A stretch of DNA of 64,000 nucleotides from Lucinisca nassula (Eukaryota; Mollusca; Bivalvia; Lucinida; Lucinidae): positions 19,322,088 to 19,386,087 of the forward strand of contig OY757014.1 in the NCBI GenBank assembly GCA_963580285.1, in the 5' to 3' direction. This document shows positions 1 to 10,271 of the stretch, in pieces. The translations under genes were made by a program, and so were the position numbers. Numbering within the stretch: position 1 is the first letter of the stretch; every line of letters starts with the position of its first letter. The notes below the pieces were generated by a model that was not told the origin of the DNA, did no database searches, and worked only from the letters and a program-made list of their open reading frames with translations.

Positions 1-483
1 CCATAATTCTTGGCCCTATTATATCAAAATGTGTCTAGTATGTCATTATGTAATTACCAAAAGAATTTACTTATACTTGATGTATTATAGCAAGGTCAAG
101 AAATTATTACATATATCAGGTTTTGTGTCTTTGTATTTCAAAACCAGGCAAGATTAGTGAAGAGTGGAGTAAACCCATTGTATGCAGGAATAAAAAGCTA
201 AAAGGTTGCCTTTAGAAACAAACAACACATAAAAGAACGAAAATCAGAGACTCGGTTTTATTGAGTCTCTTTATATACAGCAATGTAGTTTGCAAGGCTG
301 CATACGCCCTCTAGCGCCGGCATGAACGGTATATATTCGATTTTCAATGTAACCATGATGGGCTCAATGATGCCAAAGGAAAAGAAAATATAACATGCCA
401 GCTACAATGAGGTGAAATAAAAAGCTAAAAGGTTGCCTTTGGAAACAAAGAACACATAAAAGAATGAAAATCGGAGACTCTGT

Positions 484-647
484 TGCTATCAGCCAGTCAG
501 ATTAGATGATATGTTTTATTCAAATTCACAAACTGAGTCAGGAACAGTGTAGATACTGATCAGATGGTTTCTTCATAAGCCATCTGATCTGAATCTGCAC
601 CGTTTGCAAAGGTATGGGTTTGTCGTGAACAGCAAAATAAGGGTTAA
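484..647. mobile_element. MITE-A, left-truncated copy
   Basis: The right part of MITE-A is present: the central hairpin (ATCAGATGG, then CCATCTGAT) followed by the end AATAAGGGTTAA. The first third, with the TTAACCC end, is missing. No coding potential. Confidence 0.75.
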
Positions 648-923
648 AATAAAAGAAAAAAACAGTCCTCCAGAACTATCCCCACCCCCCACATCCACCT
701 ATAACTGCAGCTGTATTTCTATGACATCAACAGAAGTATTTGATTAATTATTAATAATTTATCTGGTATTTTGTTTGCTTTTGATGTTTCCCATGACATA
801 AAACATCAATGTAAACAGTCGTGAATTTCCACAGGGAAGTATACAAATGTATATGTCAGGCCAAGTTTCTAAGATAAGATCAACCCATCTGTTTTTCTCT
901 CACAAATCCATAAAATTTTCATA

Positions 924-1258
924 TTAAACTGACATTTTTGTTATTTTCAGGATGTCTGGTTAACTTTATTTATATTAACCCTTATCTTGCTGAATATTCA
1001 TTTAAGCCACACCCATTTCTGTCTATCAACCAATCAAATTACTTGACGTGATTTAGTGCTACAAATTCATAAAATGAATGCCAAACAGTGTAGATCCTGA
1101 TCAGATGGCTTCTTCAGAAGCCATCTGATCTGGATCTACACTGTTTGCAAAGATAGGGGTTGTCATGAACAGCAAGATAAGGGTTAAACTGACATATCTA
1201 GAAAAAAGAGTCCATTTTTGTTATTTTCAGGATGTCTGGTTAACTTTATTTATATTAA
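924..1258. repeat. TTAA-bounded direct repeat on both sides of a MITE-A
   Basis: A segment running from TTAA (924) to TTAA (978) occurs again from TTAA (1184) to TTAA (1258), with the MITE at 975-1187 between the two copies. The left copy lacks about 19 bp that the right copy has (AGAAAAAAGAGTCC region). Both copies contain GGATGTCTGGTTAACTTTAT. This is more than a 4-bp target duplication and suggests a local duplication linked to the MITE. Confidence 0.75.
975..1187. mobile_element. MITE-A, full length, TTAA-flanked
   Basis: Ends TTAACCCTTATCTTGCTGAA and AGCAAGATAAGGGTTAA form terminal inverted repeats inside TTAA duplications. The centre is a long imperfect palindrome (GATCAGATGGCTTC / GAAGCCATCTGATC) flanked by AACAGTGTAG and CTACACTGTT. 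It is about 213 bp with no open frame. TTAA targets and CCC starts are typical of piggyBac-type elements; mobilisation by a piggyBac transposase elsewhere in the genome is inferred. Confidence 0.85.
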
Positions 1259-1609
1259 CATAAAAATCCTAAAAATTCAGACCCCGTGAGGACCTGCTGT
1301 AATTCTCCTAACATTTAAACAAAATTAATATGTTTCACCATACAAAAAGGAGTCCAATTTTGGGTGCCAACGGAATGGCAAACAGAGTAGAGTTTCATTC
1401 TGAATCTCTTAAGTTCGTCCCCAATCTCTATGTTCTACCCAGTCTGGCTGTGAGACTTATTTTTCATACTCTTTCATGCCCTCAGATGCGGAGCTGGACC
1501 CACACTGGCCACCATATGTCACAAGGGTCAGTAAAAAGAACATGGCTTGACCGAGATTTAAAACCTTTCGAACACTCTACAGACTGAGCTACCAAGCCAA
1601 ACTGTCGAC

Positions 1610-1745
1610 CTGTTACATGAAAACTGCCTTTCTTCTATCAGCAGAAGGGAGAGAACAACCACAGAAGAAAAAAAAACATGATCGATCTCTATGGAGGAAT
1701 GTTGCCGACCCTGTAAGTATGGAACTTGCAACCTGCAACCTATCA
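1610..1745 (-). mobile_element. S1 tRNA-derived SINE, diverged body fragment
   Basis: Matches the body of the full S1 copy at 8199-8506: a CTGCCTTTCTTCTATCAGC-like stretch, GGGAGAGAA and ATGTTGCCGACCC. The tRNA-like head beyond it (1555-1610) is badly decayed. The open frames here are shadows of the SINE. Confidence 0.6.
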
Positions 1746-1793
1746 CCTGATAAGTCGGACACTACTGAAGCCAGCTCCATAAATAAAAGTTTA

Positions 1794-1866
1794 ACGTTTA
1801 TCCTGCTGAACAAACTAATTTAGCCACACCTATCACATCTCTGTTAATCAAATCAAATTTCTTAAT
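1794..1866. mobile_element. MITE-A left-end fragment
   Basis: Starts TTAACGTTTATCCTGCTGAA and continues through the conserved AGCCACACC and AATCAAATCAAATT stretch of the family. It stops before the central hairpin. Confidence 0.55.
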
Positions 1867-1899
1867 ATAACAAATGAACTCATTCAATTTTTAACTGCA

Positions 1900-2521
1900 T
1901 AACAACGTCCCTGTCCATCAGGGCTTGTAGAAATAGACTGGGCTGCATGGTGCTTCCCCGCAGAGCTGAAACAGACCGAACGTGAAAAAGGTACATGTAC
2001 TCAGTAAACTGCTTATAAGGTCTAAGTTTTCCCAAGCAAAGCGGTGCAATTGGGACCTTGCCTAGCAGTTTCTTTGGGCAGAAGGGCTTGAGATTCGGCC
2101 CCGCCCATCGGGGCTTGAAGAAATATATGGGCTGCATGATGCTTCCATGCAGAGCTGAAACCGACCCGCACACAAGTACTGGTAAACCGCTTAGAGGATC
2201 TAAGCCTGGCCAGGCAAAGCGGTGCGTGTCAGCCCGTCCATGCTTATAAACTATATTGGTTTCATTGGGCGGCAGGGCTTGAGATGTCATTTCATCTCAA
2301 TGTCGGGTAAAAGTCCCACAACATTGGGAGCAACGTCTCCAAAATGACCTTTACAGTGTTGACGGGGATGGTAAACCTCAAATCAAACAAACAAAAAAGA
2401 AGGGCTTGAGATGTCAATTCATCTCAGTGTTGGGTAAAGTCCCACAAAATTGGAAGCAACCTCTAAAATGACCTAAATAGTGTTGGCAAAGACTTACAAC
2501 ATCAATACAATCAAACAAACA
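1900..2521 (+). mobile_element. S2 SINE split by a younger S2 SINE
   Basis: The 5' part lies at about 1900-2094 (GGGCTTGTAGAAATAGACTG, GCAGAGCTGAAAC). The 3' part resumes at 2398 (GGGCTTGAGATGTC, AAATGACCTAAATAGTGTT) and ends in an ATCAAACAAAC tail. The inserted copy sits between them. The host copy is the more diverged one, as expected for the older insertion. Confidence 0.8.
2095..2397 (+). mobile_element. S2 SINE, full length, nested in another S2
   Basis: Begins near CCCCGCCCATCGGGGCTTG and ends AAATCAAACAAACAAAAA. A 15-bp exact duplication (AGAAGGGCTTGAGAT) lies at 2080-2094 and 2398-2412. The body carries AAATGACCTTTACAGTGTT and GACGGGGA near the 3' end. A-rich tail plus target duplication show retrotransposition. 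No clear tRNA A/B box is seen, so the head origin is unknown. Confidence 0.9.
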
Positions 2522-2592
2522 CTCAATAGCAAAAAGTGTATATTCTGACCAGATGGCTTCTTCTCCAACAAGGTAGGGGTTGTCGTAGGGTT
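2510..2592. mobile_element. MITE-A degenerate fragment
   Basis: Contains AAAAGTGTA, CAGATGGCTTCTTC and a right end GTTGTCGTAGGGTTAA. The inverted half of the hairpin is deleted. Confidence 0.45.
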
Positions 2593-2671
2593 AATATAAA
2601 TAAAAAATTTTCTTCGGTTGACTAGGGAAGGAAAGCCACTTTTCTCAATCCTTCTAAAATTAAAATATACC

Positions 2672-3161
2672 TTCACCCATTGCATGCGGGGAACCCCTTA
2701 CGGGGTACCTTGGCAAACAGTGCAGGCCCAGATCAGACGCCGAAGAACAGGGCATGCCTGCACTGTTGTTTGCTAACAGAATTTTCCGTCAAAATTAGAA
2801 TTAAAAAGAAACAAGAAAGATGTGTTTGTGAAACATGAACATGTCGCCGGGCAAGGTCTTTTTTTTTCAAAGTTGGTCACACATCAAGGTCAAGCTCACA
2901 GGTCAAAATTTTTTGCATGAATGTGAAGCTCTTGTCACAAGGAACCTACATGCCAAATATGAGTGTTCTATCTCAAACTTTGAAAAGTTATGACCAAAAG
3001 TTGTCCACATACAAACAAACAAACAAACAGACAGGGCAAAAACAATATGTCCGCACTATCGCTACCAGGGACATAAGAAATAAGCCTCCCACCCCTTATA
3101 TGATAAATGAACTTGTCCAACATATAGCAATGGAAGAGTCCACTAGTATACAATGGGTAAA
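2672..3161. mobile_element. MITE-B interrupted by another repeat
   Basis: Left end ACCCATTGCATGCGGGG with the ACCCCTTACGGGGTACC motif and the AACAGTGCAGGCCCAGATCA core; right end CTAGTATACAATGGGTAAA. The copy is split at about 2815 and resumes at about 3075 (AAATAAGCCTCCCACCCC). TTAA is decayed at both ends (TTCA / GTAA). Confidence 0.8.
2815..3074 (-). mobile_element. Bivalve 'GGGGACAT...AAACACATC' repeat inserted in MITE-B
   Basis: Inverted relative to the copy at 8640-8927. Shared parts are GATGTGTTTGTGAAACATGA, AAGGAACCTACATGCCAAAT, GTTATGACC and an A-rich AAACAAACAAAC stretch. Short AAGAAA direct repeats at the junctions may be the target duplication. Confidence 0.65.
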
Positions 3162-4565
3162 ATGAGGCCAAATAAATACTGTAACATCATAAATATAACT
3201 AGAACAAGGTGGTCATCAGGTTGTGTTTGGACAATTTTCATTTTACAACCATGTCAACAAGGCAAAGACACTTGCTGTTCGCTCTTGAGTGGTTTACGGT
3301 TCTTTGTTAGAGAAACTTACCTAAATTAGTCACCTTTATCAATCAATTTTGTGTACTTAATCAAGAATTTTTCCTGTATAAACTGATGGTGCAGACATTT
3401 TCGCCTCCCAGGGACAACTATAAACACTGATTTTATCAATGAATAGAACACTGCCAGAGGGGAACTAACACCTAGCGCTGACATTACACTAAAAGCAGTT
3501 TATTTTAAAATGATGACAGTCATAACATCAGATCTATTTTCAGCTGATAGGTAGTTCTACGCCTTAAATGTCACGGCAAGATACTAATTACACCCAACTT
3601 ATTTTGTAAACTGTTCCTTGACTTTCGGTGTCTTTGTCATCAATGGCAAAACTATCCATCAAAATCATAACTGGACAAATACCCCCAAAATTGTCCAATT
3701 ACAGTACCTTAATTTTGGCTACCCATTCATTTATTCAACAAAATGATACGGTAAATACAATAAAATTCTTGGACATCTTGACCAATATCTTGTAATATCT
3801 TATTATCATCCATTTAGCTACCTTATGAAATTTCAACATTGGAAACAGTACAGACCCAGATAATATATGAGAATCAGAATCAGAATAAGCAGTCTGATCT
3901 GAGTCTACGCTGTTCATGAACTACTGTCCGATTAGTATGAGTAAGTATGGCATGCCGCAAAATGGATCTCTCCGGATGTATCTTTCTTTCAAAAGGGTTT
4001 GACCTTTATTGGATGAGCTTGCCTGTCAGAAATTTTGGTCAATTTAGTGATTTTCACAGCAGAAAATAGACACCTTTATCAGCAAATTACTGTCAATCTG
4101 GATTATATAACGGCTACCAGTTTAATGATCCAGGCAACCAGATATTTTCAATTAGCTGTAAGATTATAAGGAACAAGTACTAACTGAATGCTGATTTAAA
4201 AATTAGCTTTATCAAGAAACTATTCCATTCATCAATGATAAAATTTCTCTTTTTGAAAGTTTATCAATACATGTGCTGTCAGTTGAGGTGTGGTAGGTGT
4301 AGTATAGACAACTGCTCTGTTTATTGGGTATTGTTATGGGGACTAACTGTGTTCCTCTTGTTGCAAATCACTTTCTTTTTTCTAGAGAGAGGGGCTAGGC
4401 TTCATTTTTTTTCTTTTTGATGAAATTAAGGTAACATTACTGGCACTTTGAATGAAAAGACTATCTCATTATTGTAACACATCCATGACATAATGCAATC
4501 TTTCAGATCACCAGAGTGGTTAATTTTCGGATGAAAATTTGTGATGTCTTCATTACACATACTTG
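3162..4565. other. No gene recognised
   Basis: AT-rich sequence with no exon or domain seen. At 3840-3915 there is a worn copy of the shared hairpin core (ACAGTACAGACCCAGAT ... TCTGATCTGAGTCTACGC). A pyrimidine-rich stretch lies near 4370-4415. Probably intron or spacer. Confidence 0.5.
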
Positions 4566-4779
4566 TTAACCCTTATCCTGCTGAATATTCCCTTTAGCCA
4601 TACCCATTTTCTGACTTTTAACCAATCAAATTACATTATTAAATTTATTCCTATAAATTCATAAAGTTAACGTCAAACAGTGTAGCTTCTGATCAGATGG
4701 CTTCTTCAGAAGCCATCTGATCTGGATCTACACTGTTTGCAAAGATAGGGGTTGTGGTGAACAGCAAGATAAGGGTTAA
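4566..4779. mobile_element. MITE-A, full length, TTAA-flanked
   Basis: Ends TTAACCCTTATCCTGCTGAA and CAGCAAGATAAGGGTTAA; the central GATGGCTTCTTCAGAAGCCATC palindrome region is well preserved. This is one of the cleanest copies of the family in the window. Confidence 0.85.
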
Positions 4780-5691
4780 CAGGATGCTATCAACGCAGCT
4801 AGGTAACCTGTAATTTGTTTGACAGTAAAGCATCTTTTTGTTCAATTCTTTCATACCAGATTTTAGATGCAATTCATGAAAACTTTATATAAACCCTGTC
4901 TGTGATATTAGACAAATACTTGTGTACTGTACATGCGTTTTTTTTTTCTTTTCTTTTTAAGTCAAGTGAATCGATTCAATCAAACCCAGTCAACAGCCAG
5001 ACATTGATTTTACCCCATACTGACTCTGCCAACTGTATTCAAACAGTAAATGTCTAAAAATATATAAAGAGAACATTTTATATCATATCTGGGTCTTTTA
5101 CAAAGAACTTGTGAAATAGCAGAGCAGACACTGATCAAGTTGATCTTTGTCTGGACAACTGTAAATGTCACTGTGTAACAGCCAAAGTTGGTGAACTGAA
5201 TGTTCATGTGTTTTTTTTTTTTTTTTTTGTTACATCTGTGCAAACCATGAACATGCTGTTTACTGCAACAGGTTTTGAAAATATTAATTCAGAGTATAAT
5301 ATAACATTCATAAAATGCATACAAAAGTTAATTATTTGTTGGTTCAAAAACCGAGCAGCAATTCAGATAAACATGTACTTTTCTGGTCGGAAACATTTGT
5401 TACAATAAACCATTTCTGCTACCATATTTACCGTACATATTTGGAAAAATATTGTAATCAGTGTTTACACTGTTGCAAACAAACAAAACAAACATACAGC
5501 CTTTTTTTTCGGGCACCACAAGAGTAGTACATGTCTTGATCACAAATTATTAAGGAGCTGAGGTGTCCGAATACTATGGGTAAAATTTCAAGTTACTGTA
5601 CGAACATCTTTGGTGCTATGTTACAGGTAAAAATCAGGCTCCTGCAGGGACTGAAAACTTTCTGTTCACCCAACAGAAAATGGATTTGTTT
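4780..5691. other. No gene recognised
   Basis: Unique AT-rich sequence with homopolymers (T-run at 5210-5228). A GAGGTGTCCGAATACT motif at 5549-5565 recurs near 20600 (GAAGGTGTCCGAATACTTAG), so a diffuse repeat may be present. No splice-bounded coding stretch seen. Confidence 0.4.
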
Positions 5692-5822
5692 GTTTCAGTT
5701 TTAGGTCTCACCAACAACTAAGTTCAGCTGGAGACAGAGCCAATCCAAAAGTCTGGAGAAGATTGAGCCCACAATCCCTTGTTTATGAGGGCAGTACCTT
5801 AACCACAATGTCCTGGAGCTTC
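5692..5822 (-). mobile_element. S3 tRNA-derived SINE, old copy
   Basis: Matches the S3 copy at 15990-16152 in order: CAGTTTTA, CTCACCAACAACTAAG, CAAAAGTCTGGAGAAG, CAATCCCTTGTTTATGAGG, CCTTAACCACAATG. Many substitutions mark it as old. The tail microsatellite is lost. Confidence 0.65.
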
Positions 5823-5885
5823 TTCAGAAGCCATCTGATCGGGATCTTCACGATTTGCAAAGGCAGCAGTTAAGCAGGATATAAA
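5806..5885. mobile_element. MITE-A fragment
   Basis: GCTTCTTCAGAAGCCATCTG, then a GATTTGCAAAGGCAGCAG-like stretch and AGCAGGATATAAAAT. It is the right half of the element, abutting foldback O. Confidence 0.45.
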
Positions 5886-5892
5886 ATATTCT

Positions 5893-6142
5893 CCTGGGCC
5901 CAGTTGTTAAAAGCTTTGTTAGCTTAACAAGCTTGTTAGTGGTCATACTGTTAACTGTTCTAGCAAGTACAGTATCTAAAATTTTGTTATTTTTGCTGAA
6001 AAAATGTGAGCAGCTTTTGCAAATGCAAAAGCTGCTCACATTTTTATAGCAAAAATATTAGCCGGTTTGTCATATTAAATGATCAAAGTTTTAATGATAT
6101 GTTAACTAACAACGTCGTTAGTTTTGAACAACTGGCCCCAGG
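5893..6142. mobile_element. Foldback element O
   Basis: Terminal inverted repeats CCTGGGCCCAGTTGTT and AACAACTGGCCCCAGG. The centre is a hairpin of about 22-bp arms (6000-6021 and 6024-6045, AGCAGCTTTTGCA / TGCAAAAGCTGCT) with a 2-nt loop. About 250 bp, non-coding. Superfamily not assigned. Confidence 0.8.
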
Positions 6143-6289
6143 TCATTAATTAAATCTTCTTATGATTTTGCATATGTATTTGAATAGGTGTCCATCAAGT
6201 GTTGTATGCATTACAGATTATACAATACAGATACACCATAAAATAACCACAAAAACAATTACTGTACCCTGGTGAAAATGACAATGGAA

Positions 6290-6905
6290 TTTCACTGAGA
6301 TTTTAGCGTTATTTCATGGAAATAACTGTGAAATTTCAGTGAAAGAATCGGGCAAAATAACACTGAAATAACACTGAGATTTTCAGTGAAATTTCACTGT
6401 TATTTCAGTCAATTAACACTGAAATCTCAGTGAAAGAATCAGGCAAAATATTACCGAATTTCAGCAAAATCTCATAGAAATTTCAGTGAAAATTTGTTAG
6501 TATTTCAATAAAATAATACTGATTTTCAGTGAAGTTTCACTGTTATTTCAGTCAAATAACACTGAAATCTCAGTGAAAGAATCGGGCAAAATATTACCAA
6601 ATTTCAGTAAAATCTCATGGAAATTTCAGTGAAAATTTGTTAGTATTTCAATAAAATATTACTGATTTTCAGTGAAATTTCACTGTTATTTCAGCCAAAT
6701 AACAATGAAATCTCAGTGAAAGAATCGGGCAAAATATTACCAAATTTCAGTGAAAATTTGTTAGTATTTCAATAAAAAAGTGCAGAGATCTCATTGAAAG
6801 AAATGGGTAAAATACCTCTAAATTTTGTTGAAATCTCAGAGAAATTTTCCTGAAAGTGTGTTAGTATTTCACAGAAATTTTAATGAAATTTTAGGAAATA
6901 TTCAA
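6290..6905. repeat. Tandem array built of CAGTGAAATTTCACTG-type palindromes
   Basis: Three to four units of roughly 130-150 bp carry AAAGAATCGGGCAAAATA, TTCACTGTTATTTCAG and AAAATTTGTTAGTATTTCA in the same order. Within units, short TGAAATTTCA and CACTGAAATA motifs repeat many times on both strands. No coding potential. Confidence 0.8.
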
Positions 6906-7539
6906 TGGCATTTCACAGATATATCAATGAGATTTCAAAATTGTTTCCCTTTTGATGGTACTTGATTTATGTTTTGCTATACATAGATTTAATTACTATT
7001 AGTTCGCATGAGAAATGTATATAATGAACAACTTCATTCATCCCCCAAATACTTTTTTCTCTAAATGGTTACATAATGATATCAATTACAACAGCCAAGA
7101 GTCTCTGTTTACATGCCACACTGTACCCCACCCATTTCGAATGACCATATTAATTTTCGGACAAGAAGAAAAACAAAAGTAATTTATTAAATATAATTAT
7201 GTCTGATTTATCTTTTTTCTGTCAAACTTGTGTTTTCTAAGGCCTTTCAGCATGTTTGTTAATCTAACACAGACATTGAATGACCAGAAACTTTTGACCT
7301 TCAAAATCCGCATGCTGACCTGCTAACCTGTGTCTGCCATCATTTCTGCCCAATTCAAACAGCACCTTTTCAAACTGTGTCCTGAAGTGTACTTACTATA
7401 TCAGCTAATGTTCTGTGATGTTTGTCATCCTGATATTACCGGACAATTAGTTTTCTGGCACTGCTTTGAAAATCCCTCCAATACTAAGGCAGCCATGTTT
7501 TTCCCATCATTCAATTGAAATGATGTCATCATCAATGAC

Positions 7540-8062
7540 GTCATCACCAAAATTTCAGTGAAATTTCAGTGAAATTTGGTGAGATTTCATTTTAATTTTA
7601 AAACGCATAACTTTCAGTGTCACTTATTATCAAAACAACATTGCATGTTAAACATCAAATTATTGTTGTTGTATAAATCCTCGTAGGAAAGAAAGGGGCT
7701 GATTAACTTGCCTGTTTGTCCCTTAGCTTATGGTACTTTCTTGTAATTGGGTTGGCATCAAATTTTGATTGTGGCACTTCCTGAACTATTCATTCTTATA
7801 CTTTGTCATAGAATGAAATTACTTTCTAGTTGAAAATTAAGACATTCTATGAAAACTAGATTTTACTCAAGAAACAACAACTTACATGCAAACACTGAAA
7901 TTTTCTAAAACTGTACTAAAATTTAAATGAAATACTAAATTTGATTAAAATCCTTGAAATTTTACTGATGCTAGAAAATTGTTGAAATTTCACTGAAATT
8001 TCATTTAAATTTTTGTGAATTTCCATTGAAATTGAATTCTATTGAAAGGCGTTCTTTTAGGG
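7540..8062. repeat. Second patch of GAAATTTCA repeats
   Basis: AAATTTCAGTGAAATTTCAG at 7550-7580, then dispersed AAATTTCACTGAAATTTCAT motifs at 7980-8035. Between them is AT-rich unique sequence. The patch ends at a TTTTAGGGTA that resembles an inverted H terminus. Confidence 0.55.
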
Positions 8063-8198
8063 TACAGGAAATGACCTCGCTTGGAATTTGATGATATTGT
8101 GCATAACAATTGCCTTGAATTATGATGCATTCACTTTTAAATGCAATTCCTTTGTAAATTTATCACAATTTTAGGAAGTCACTACCAAAACAGAGGGT

Positions 8199-8506
8199 TT
8201 TGTTTGTTTGTATTGGAGTTTAACTGTCCAGTCAACACTATTTAGGTCATTTATGAGCCGGTCAGTTTACCTGTCCACACTTTTCCTGGGCAGACTTATA
8301 CATCAGCGGTTAACCAGTACAGTGCACATTCTTTAGCCAGAAACTGACAACTGCCCTTCTTGAATCAGCGGAAGGGAGAGAATGACCATAGAAAAGATTT
8401 CATGATCAATCTCCACAAAGAATGTTGCCAACCCCGGCAGGTATCGAACCCGCGTCCTCGTGATCAACAGTCAGACCCGCGTCCGACTGAGCTACCGAGT
8501 CCGGCC
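8199..8506 (-). mobile_element. S1 tRNA-derived SINE, full length
   Basis: Read on the minus strand the head carries an A box (TAGCTCAGTCGG) and a B box (GGTTCGATACC) spaced as in a tRNA. The body includes GGTTGGCAACATTC and AGAAGGGCAGTTG, then AAATGACCTAAATAGTGTTG and a CAATACAAACAAACAAAAC tail. A 14-bp exact target duplication (CCAAAACAGAGGGT) is at 8185-8198 and 8507-8520. Its 3' tail is close to that of S2, which suggests one LINE partner. Confidence 0.9.
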
Positions 8507-8639
8507 CCAAAACAGAGGGTACTCTGATATAAACCTGTATAAGGTAATCTTAGCCGTCATTGCAGACTCAGAACAGCCTGTTTCTGATCAGGGTCTTCAC
8601 TTTTTGCTGTTCAAACTGCAATTTTATTATGTCCACATT

Positions 8640-8927
8640 TTTATGTCCTCATACATGCATGCAAGAGCAAGAGAGGGGGCATATTGTTTTTGCCCTGTCT
8701 GTTTGTTGGCTTGTCTGTTTGCTGGATAACTTTAAGGCCGAAACAAGCTAGTCTTGCCCAAACATCTGAATTCCCTACTTGAAAGGAAAAACATTGGTCA
8801 TAACTTTTGAACCGTTTATATTTGGCATGTAGGTTCCTTGTGACAAGGGCTTAGGATAAGAAAAAAATTGACCTTGGCCTGGGGACATGTTCGTGTTTCA
8901 CAAACACATCTTGTTTAAATTTAAGTC
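8640..8927 (+). mobile_element. Bivalve 'ATATTGTTTTTGCCCTGTCTG' type repeat
   Basis: Starts near ATGTCCTCATAC, then GGGGGCATATTGTTTTTGCC, CTGTCTGTTTGTTGG, TTGGCATGTAGGTTCCTTGT, GACCTTGGCC and a GTTTCACAAACACATCTTG end. Sequences of this pattern are abundant in bivalve genomes. Non-coding; class not settled. Confidence 0.65.
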
Positions 8928-9339
8928 GTGACAGCAGTCTATATGTATGTCCAAATTTCTGAGGCTTTTAAGATGATATGCTGATACTTTTATGTACTCC
9001 ACTACCTGAGGACTTTATAGCACGGTTTTAGGGGTCCAAAGCATGAAATATGTTAGTAAATGGGTGGCAGTGTTGTGTCCAATTACAATGTATAGATTAT
9101 ACAGAAAAGAAATGGTCATTTTTCTGTATGATCTGTACATTTTTAGGATCCATCTGTGAAAAGTATTTTATCCAAAACTGTATAAGGAGGAAAAATTGTG
9201 GTGTATGTTGTTGCATGTTTTCTTGCTTCATTCTTACATTGTTTCTTTGCATTAGTCTTATCTAATATTTTCCTTAGAGGCTTTCTTTATTTCAATATAC
9301 ATTAAAACTTTTGTAACTGAAGAAAATGCATTGGTCATT

Positions 9340-9643
9340 TGATTGAAAAAATACTGAAATTTCACTGAAATTTCATTGAAATTTCACTATCACTTAAACT
9401 TTGTAGACGATTAAAATTTATGCAAGAATACTGCTGAAATTTTAGTGAATTTTCATTGAAATTTCATTGAAATTAAGTTTCACTGAAATTTTGAATATGT
9501 CAGTGAAATTTGTTGAAACTTCACTGAAATTTCATTGAAATTTCATCAAATTTTGGTCAAATGGGTGAAATCCACCAAAATATGAGGATTTCAGTGAAAT
9601 TTCAATGAAATTTACTGAAATTTCGATTAAATTTTCTCTGGGG
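9340..9643. repeat. Terminal GAAATTTCA array of element H
   Basis: Dense TGAAATTTCACTGAAATTTC repeats, about one per 12-20 bp, running up to the ATTTTCTCTGGGGTA edge. Similar in kind to the array inside the left edge at 6290-6905. Confidence 0.75.
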
Positions 9644-9794
9644 TATGCAAAACGTACATTAATTCATGTTTAACATTATGCAAATTCATTCATTGCTACT
9701 ATCTGCACAGAGATATAAATCCTAACCTGCTGTAGAATACAGGTGTGGGGGTTTGCCAGCTTACTGATTGAAAAATACCATGTCAGTTAACAAG

Positions 9795-10030
9795 GCTTCT
9801 GACCCCAATTTTATATGGAGAAAAAGAGGGTTTTCAAGGATGTACTTTATGTCCTTATTTTTCGCTCAAAACAAAGTTCTCTGAACGAGTACATGTACTA
9901 GAAATTGTAAAGATAATAATTCATAACTGCAGCAATCTATGTTGTGGGTACTTGATAGAACTGCCTCACTGAGGTAATTCTAGGAAGTACCCACAATACA
10001 GATTTTTATTAGGAAATAAGAAAAAAATAT
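9795..10030. mobile_element. E foldback, old copy
   Basis: The left arm carries CCCCAATTTTATATGGAGAA; the centre carries TGTTGTGGGTACTTGATAG and AAGTACCCACAATACAG; the right flank has AGGAAATAAGAAAAAAATAT. The termini are not intact. Confidence 0.6.
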
Positions 10031-10068
10031 CCTTGAGTCATCGGAGCTTAGTGAAAAGTAGACAAAGA

Positions 10069-10092
10069 GGGGGGGGGGGGGGGGGGGGGGGG
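10069..10092 (+). repeat. Poly-G run (24 G)
   Basis: An uninterrupted G tract directly before an AT-rich stretch; a second G tract starts at 10322. Such runs can form G-quadruplexes and are prone to sequencing error. Confidence 0.95.
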
Positions 10093-10149
10093 ATTAAAGG
10101 GTATTTCAGCATTGAATTTTTGAAAATCAGCATTGACATTTCATTTGAG

Positions 10150-10271
10150 GGGTTTTGTTTGTTTGATTTGTGGTTTAACGTCCCTGTCAACACTGTAAAG
10201 GTCATTTTGGAGACGTTGCTTCCAATTTTGTGGGACTTTTACCCAACATTGAGATGAAATGACATCTCAAG
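10150..10271 (-). mobile_element. S2 SINE, 3' fragment
   Basis: Begins TTGTTTGTTTGATTTGTGG (inverse of the A-rich tail), then AACGTCCCTGTCAACACTG, GGAGACGTTGCTTCC and GAGATGAAATGACATCTCAA. 5'-truncated. G-rich simple sequence lies nearby on both sides. Confidence 0.75.

Larger units (their letters stand above)
6265..9645. mobile_element. Element or composite H with TA-flanked CCCYRGWGAAAAT ends
   Basis: The left edge reads TA-CCCTGGTGAAAAT (6265) and the right edge ATTTTCTCTGGGG-TA (9645); 10 of 13 bases of the ends match as an inverted repeat. Just inside both edges are arrays of TGAAATTTCA palindromes. The interior holds an S1 SINE, a bivalve repeat and no recognisable transposase. An internal AGGGTA at about 8059-8064 could mean two adjacent shorter elements. 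Confidence 0.5.

Noticed and set aside
1330..1587. Frame with 'LDRDLKPF', resembling the kinase HRDLK motif and so a possible further PLK exon
   Set aside because: It is on the plus strand, opposite to the PLK gene, lacks the neighbouring kinase residues and overlaps SINE-derived sequence.
2058..2249. Frames with 'GCMMLPRRAETDPHTS' and relatives at many sites (13013, 17079, 34400, 38496, 56822)
   Set aside because: All are translations of the S2 SINE. Recurrence with flanking target duplications shows that they are repeats, not genes.
6290..6905. CRISPR-like array (regular repeats with palindromes)
   Set aside because: There are no unique spacers of constant length; the whole unit is repeated with point changes. 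The genome is animal, with introns and SINEs.
8420..8506. Functional tRNA gene on the minus strand
   Set aside because: The sequence is the head of an S1 SINE with body, A-rich tail and target duplication.
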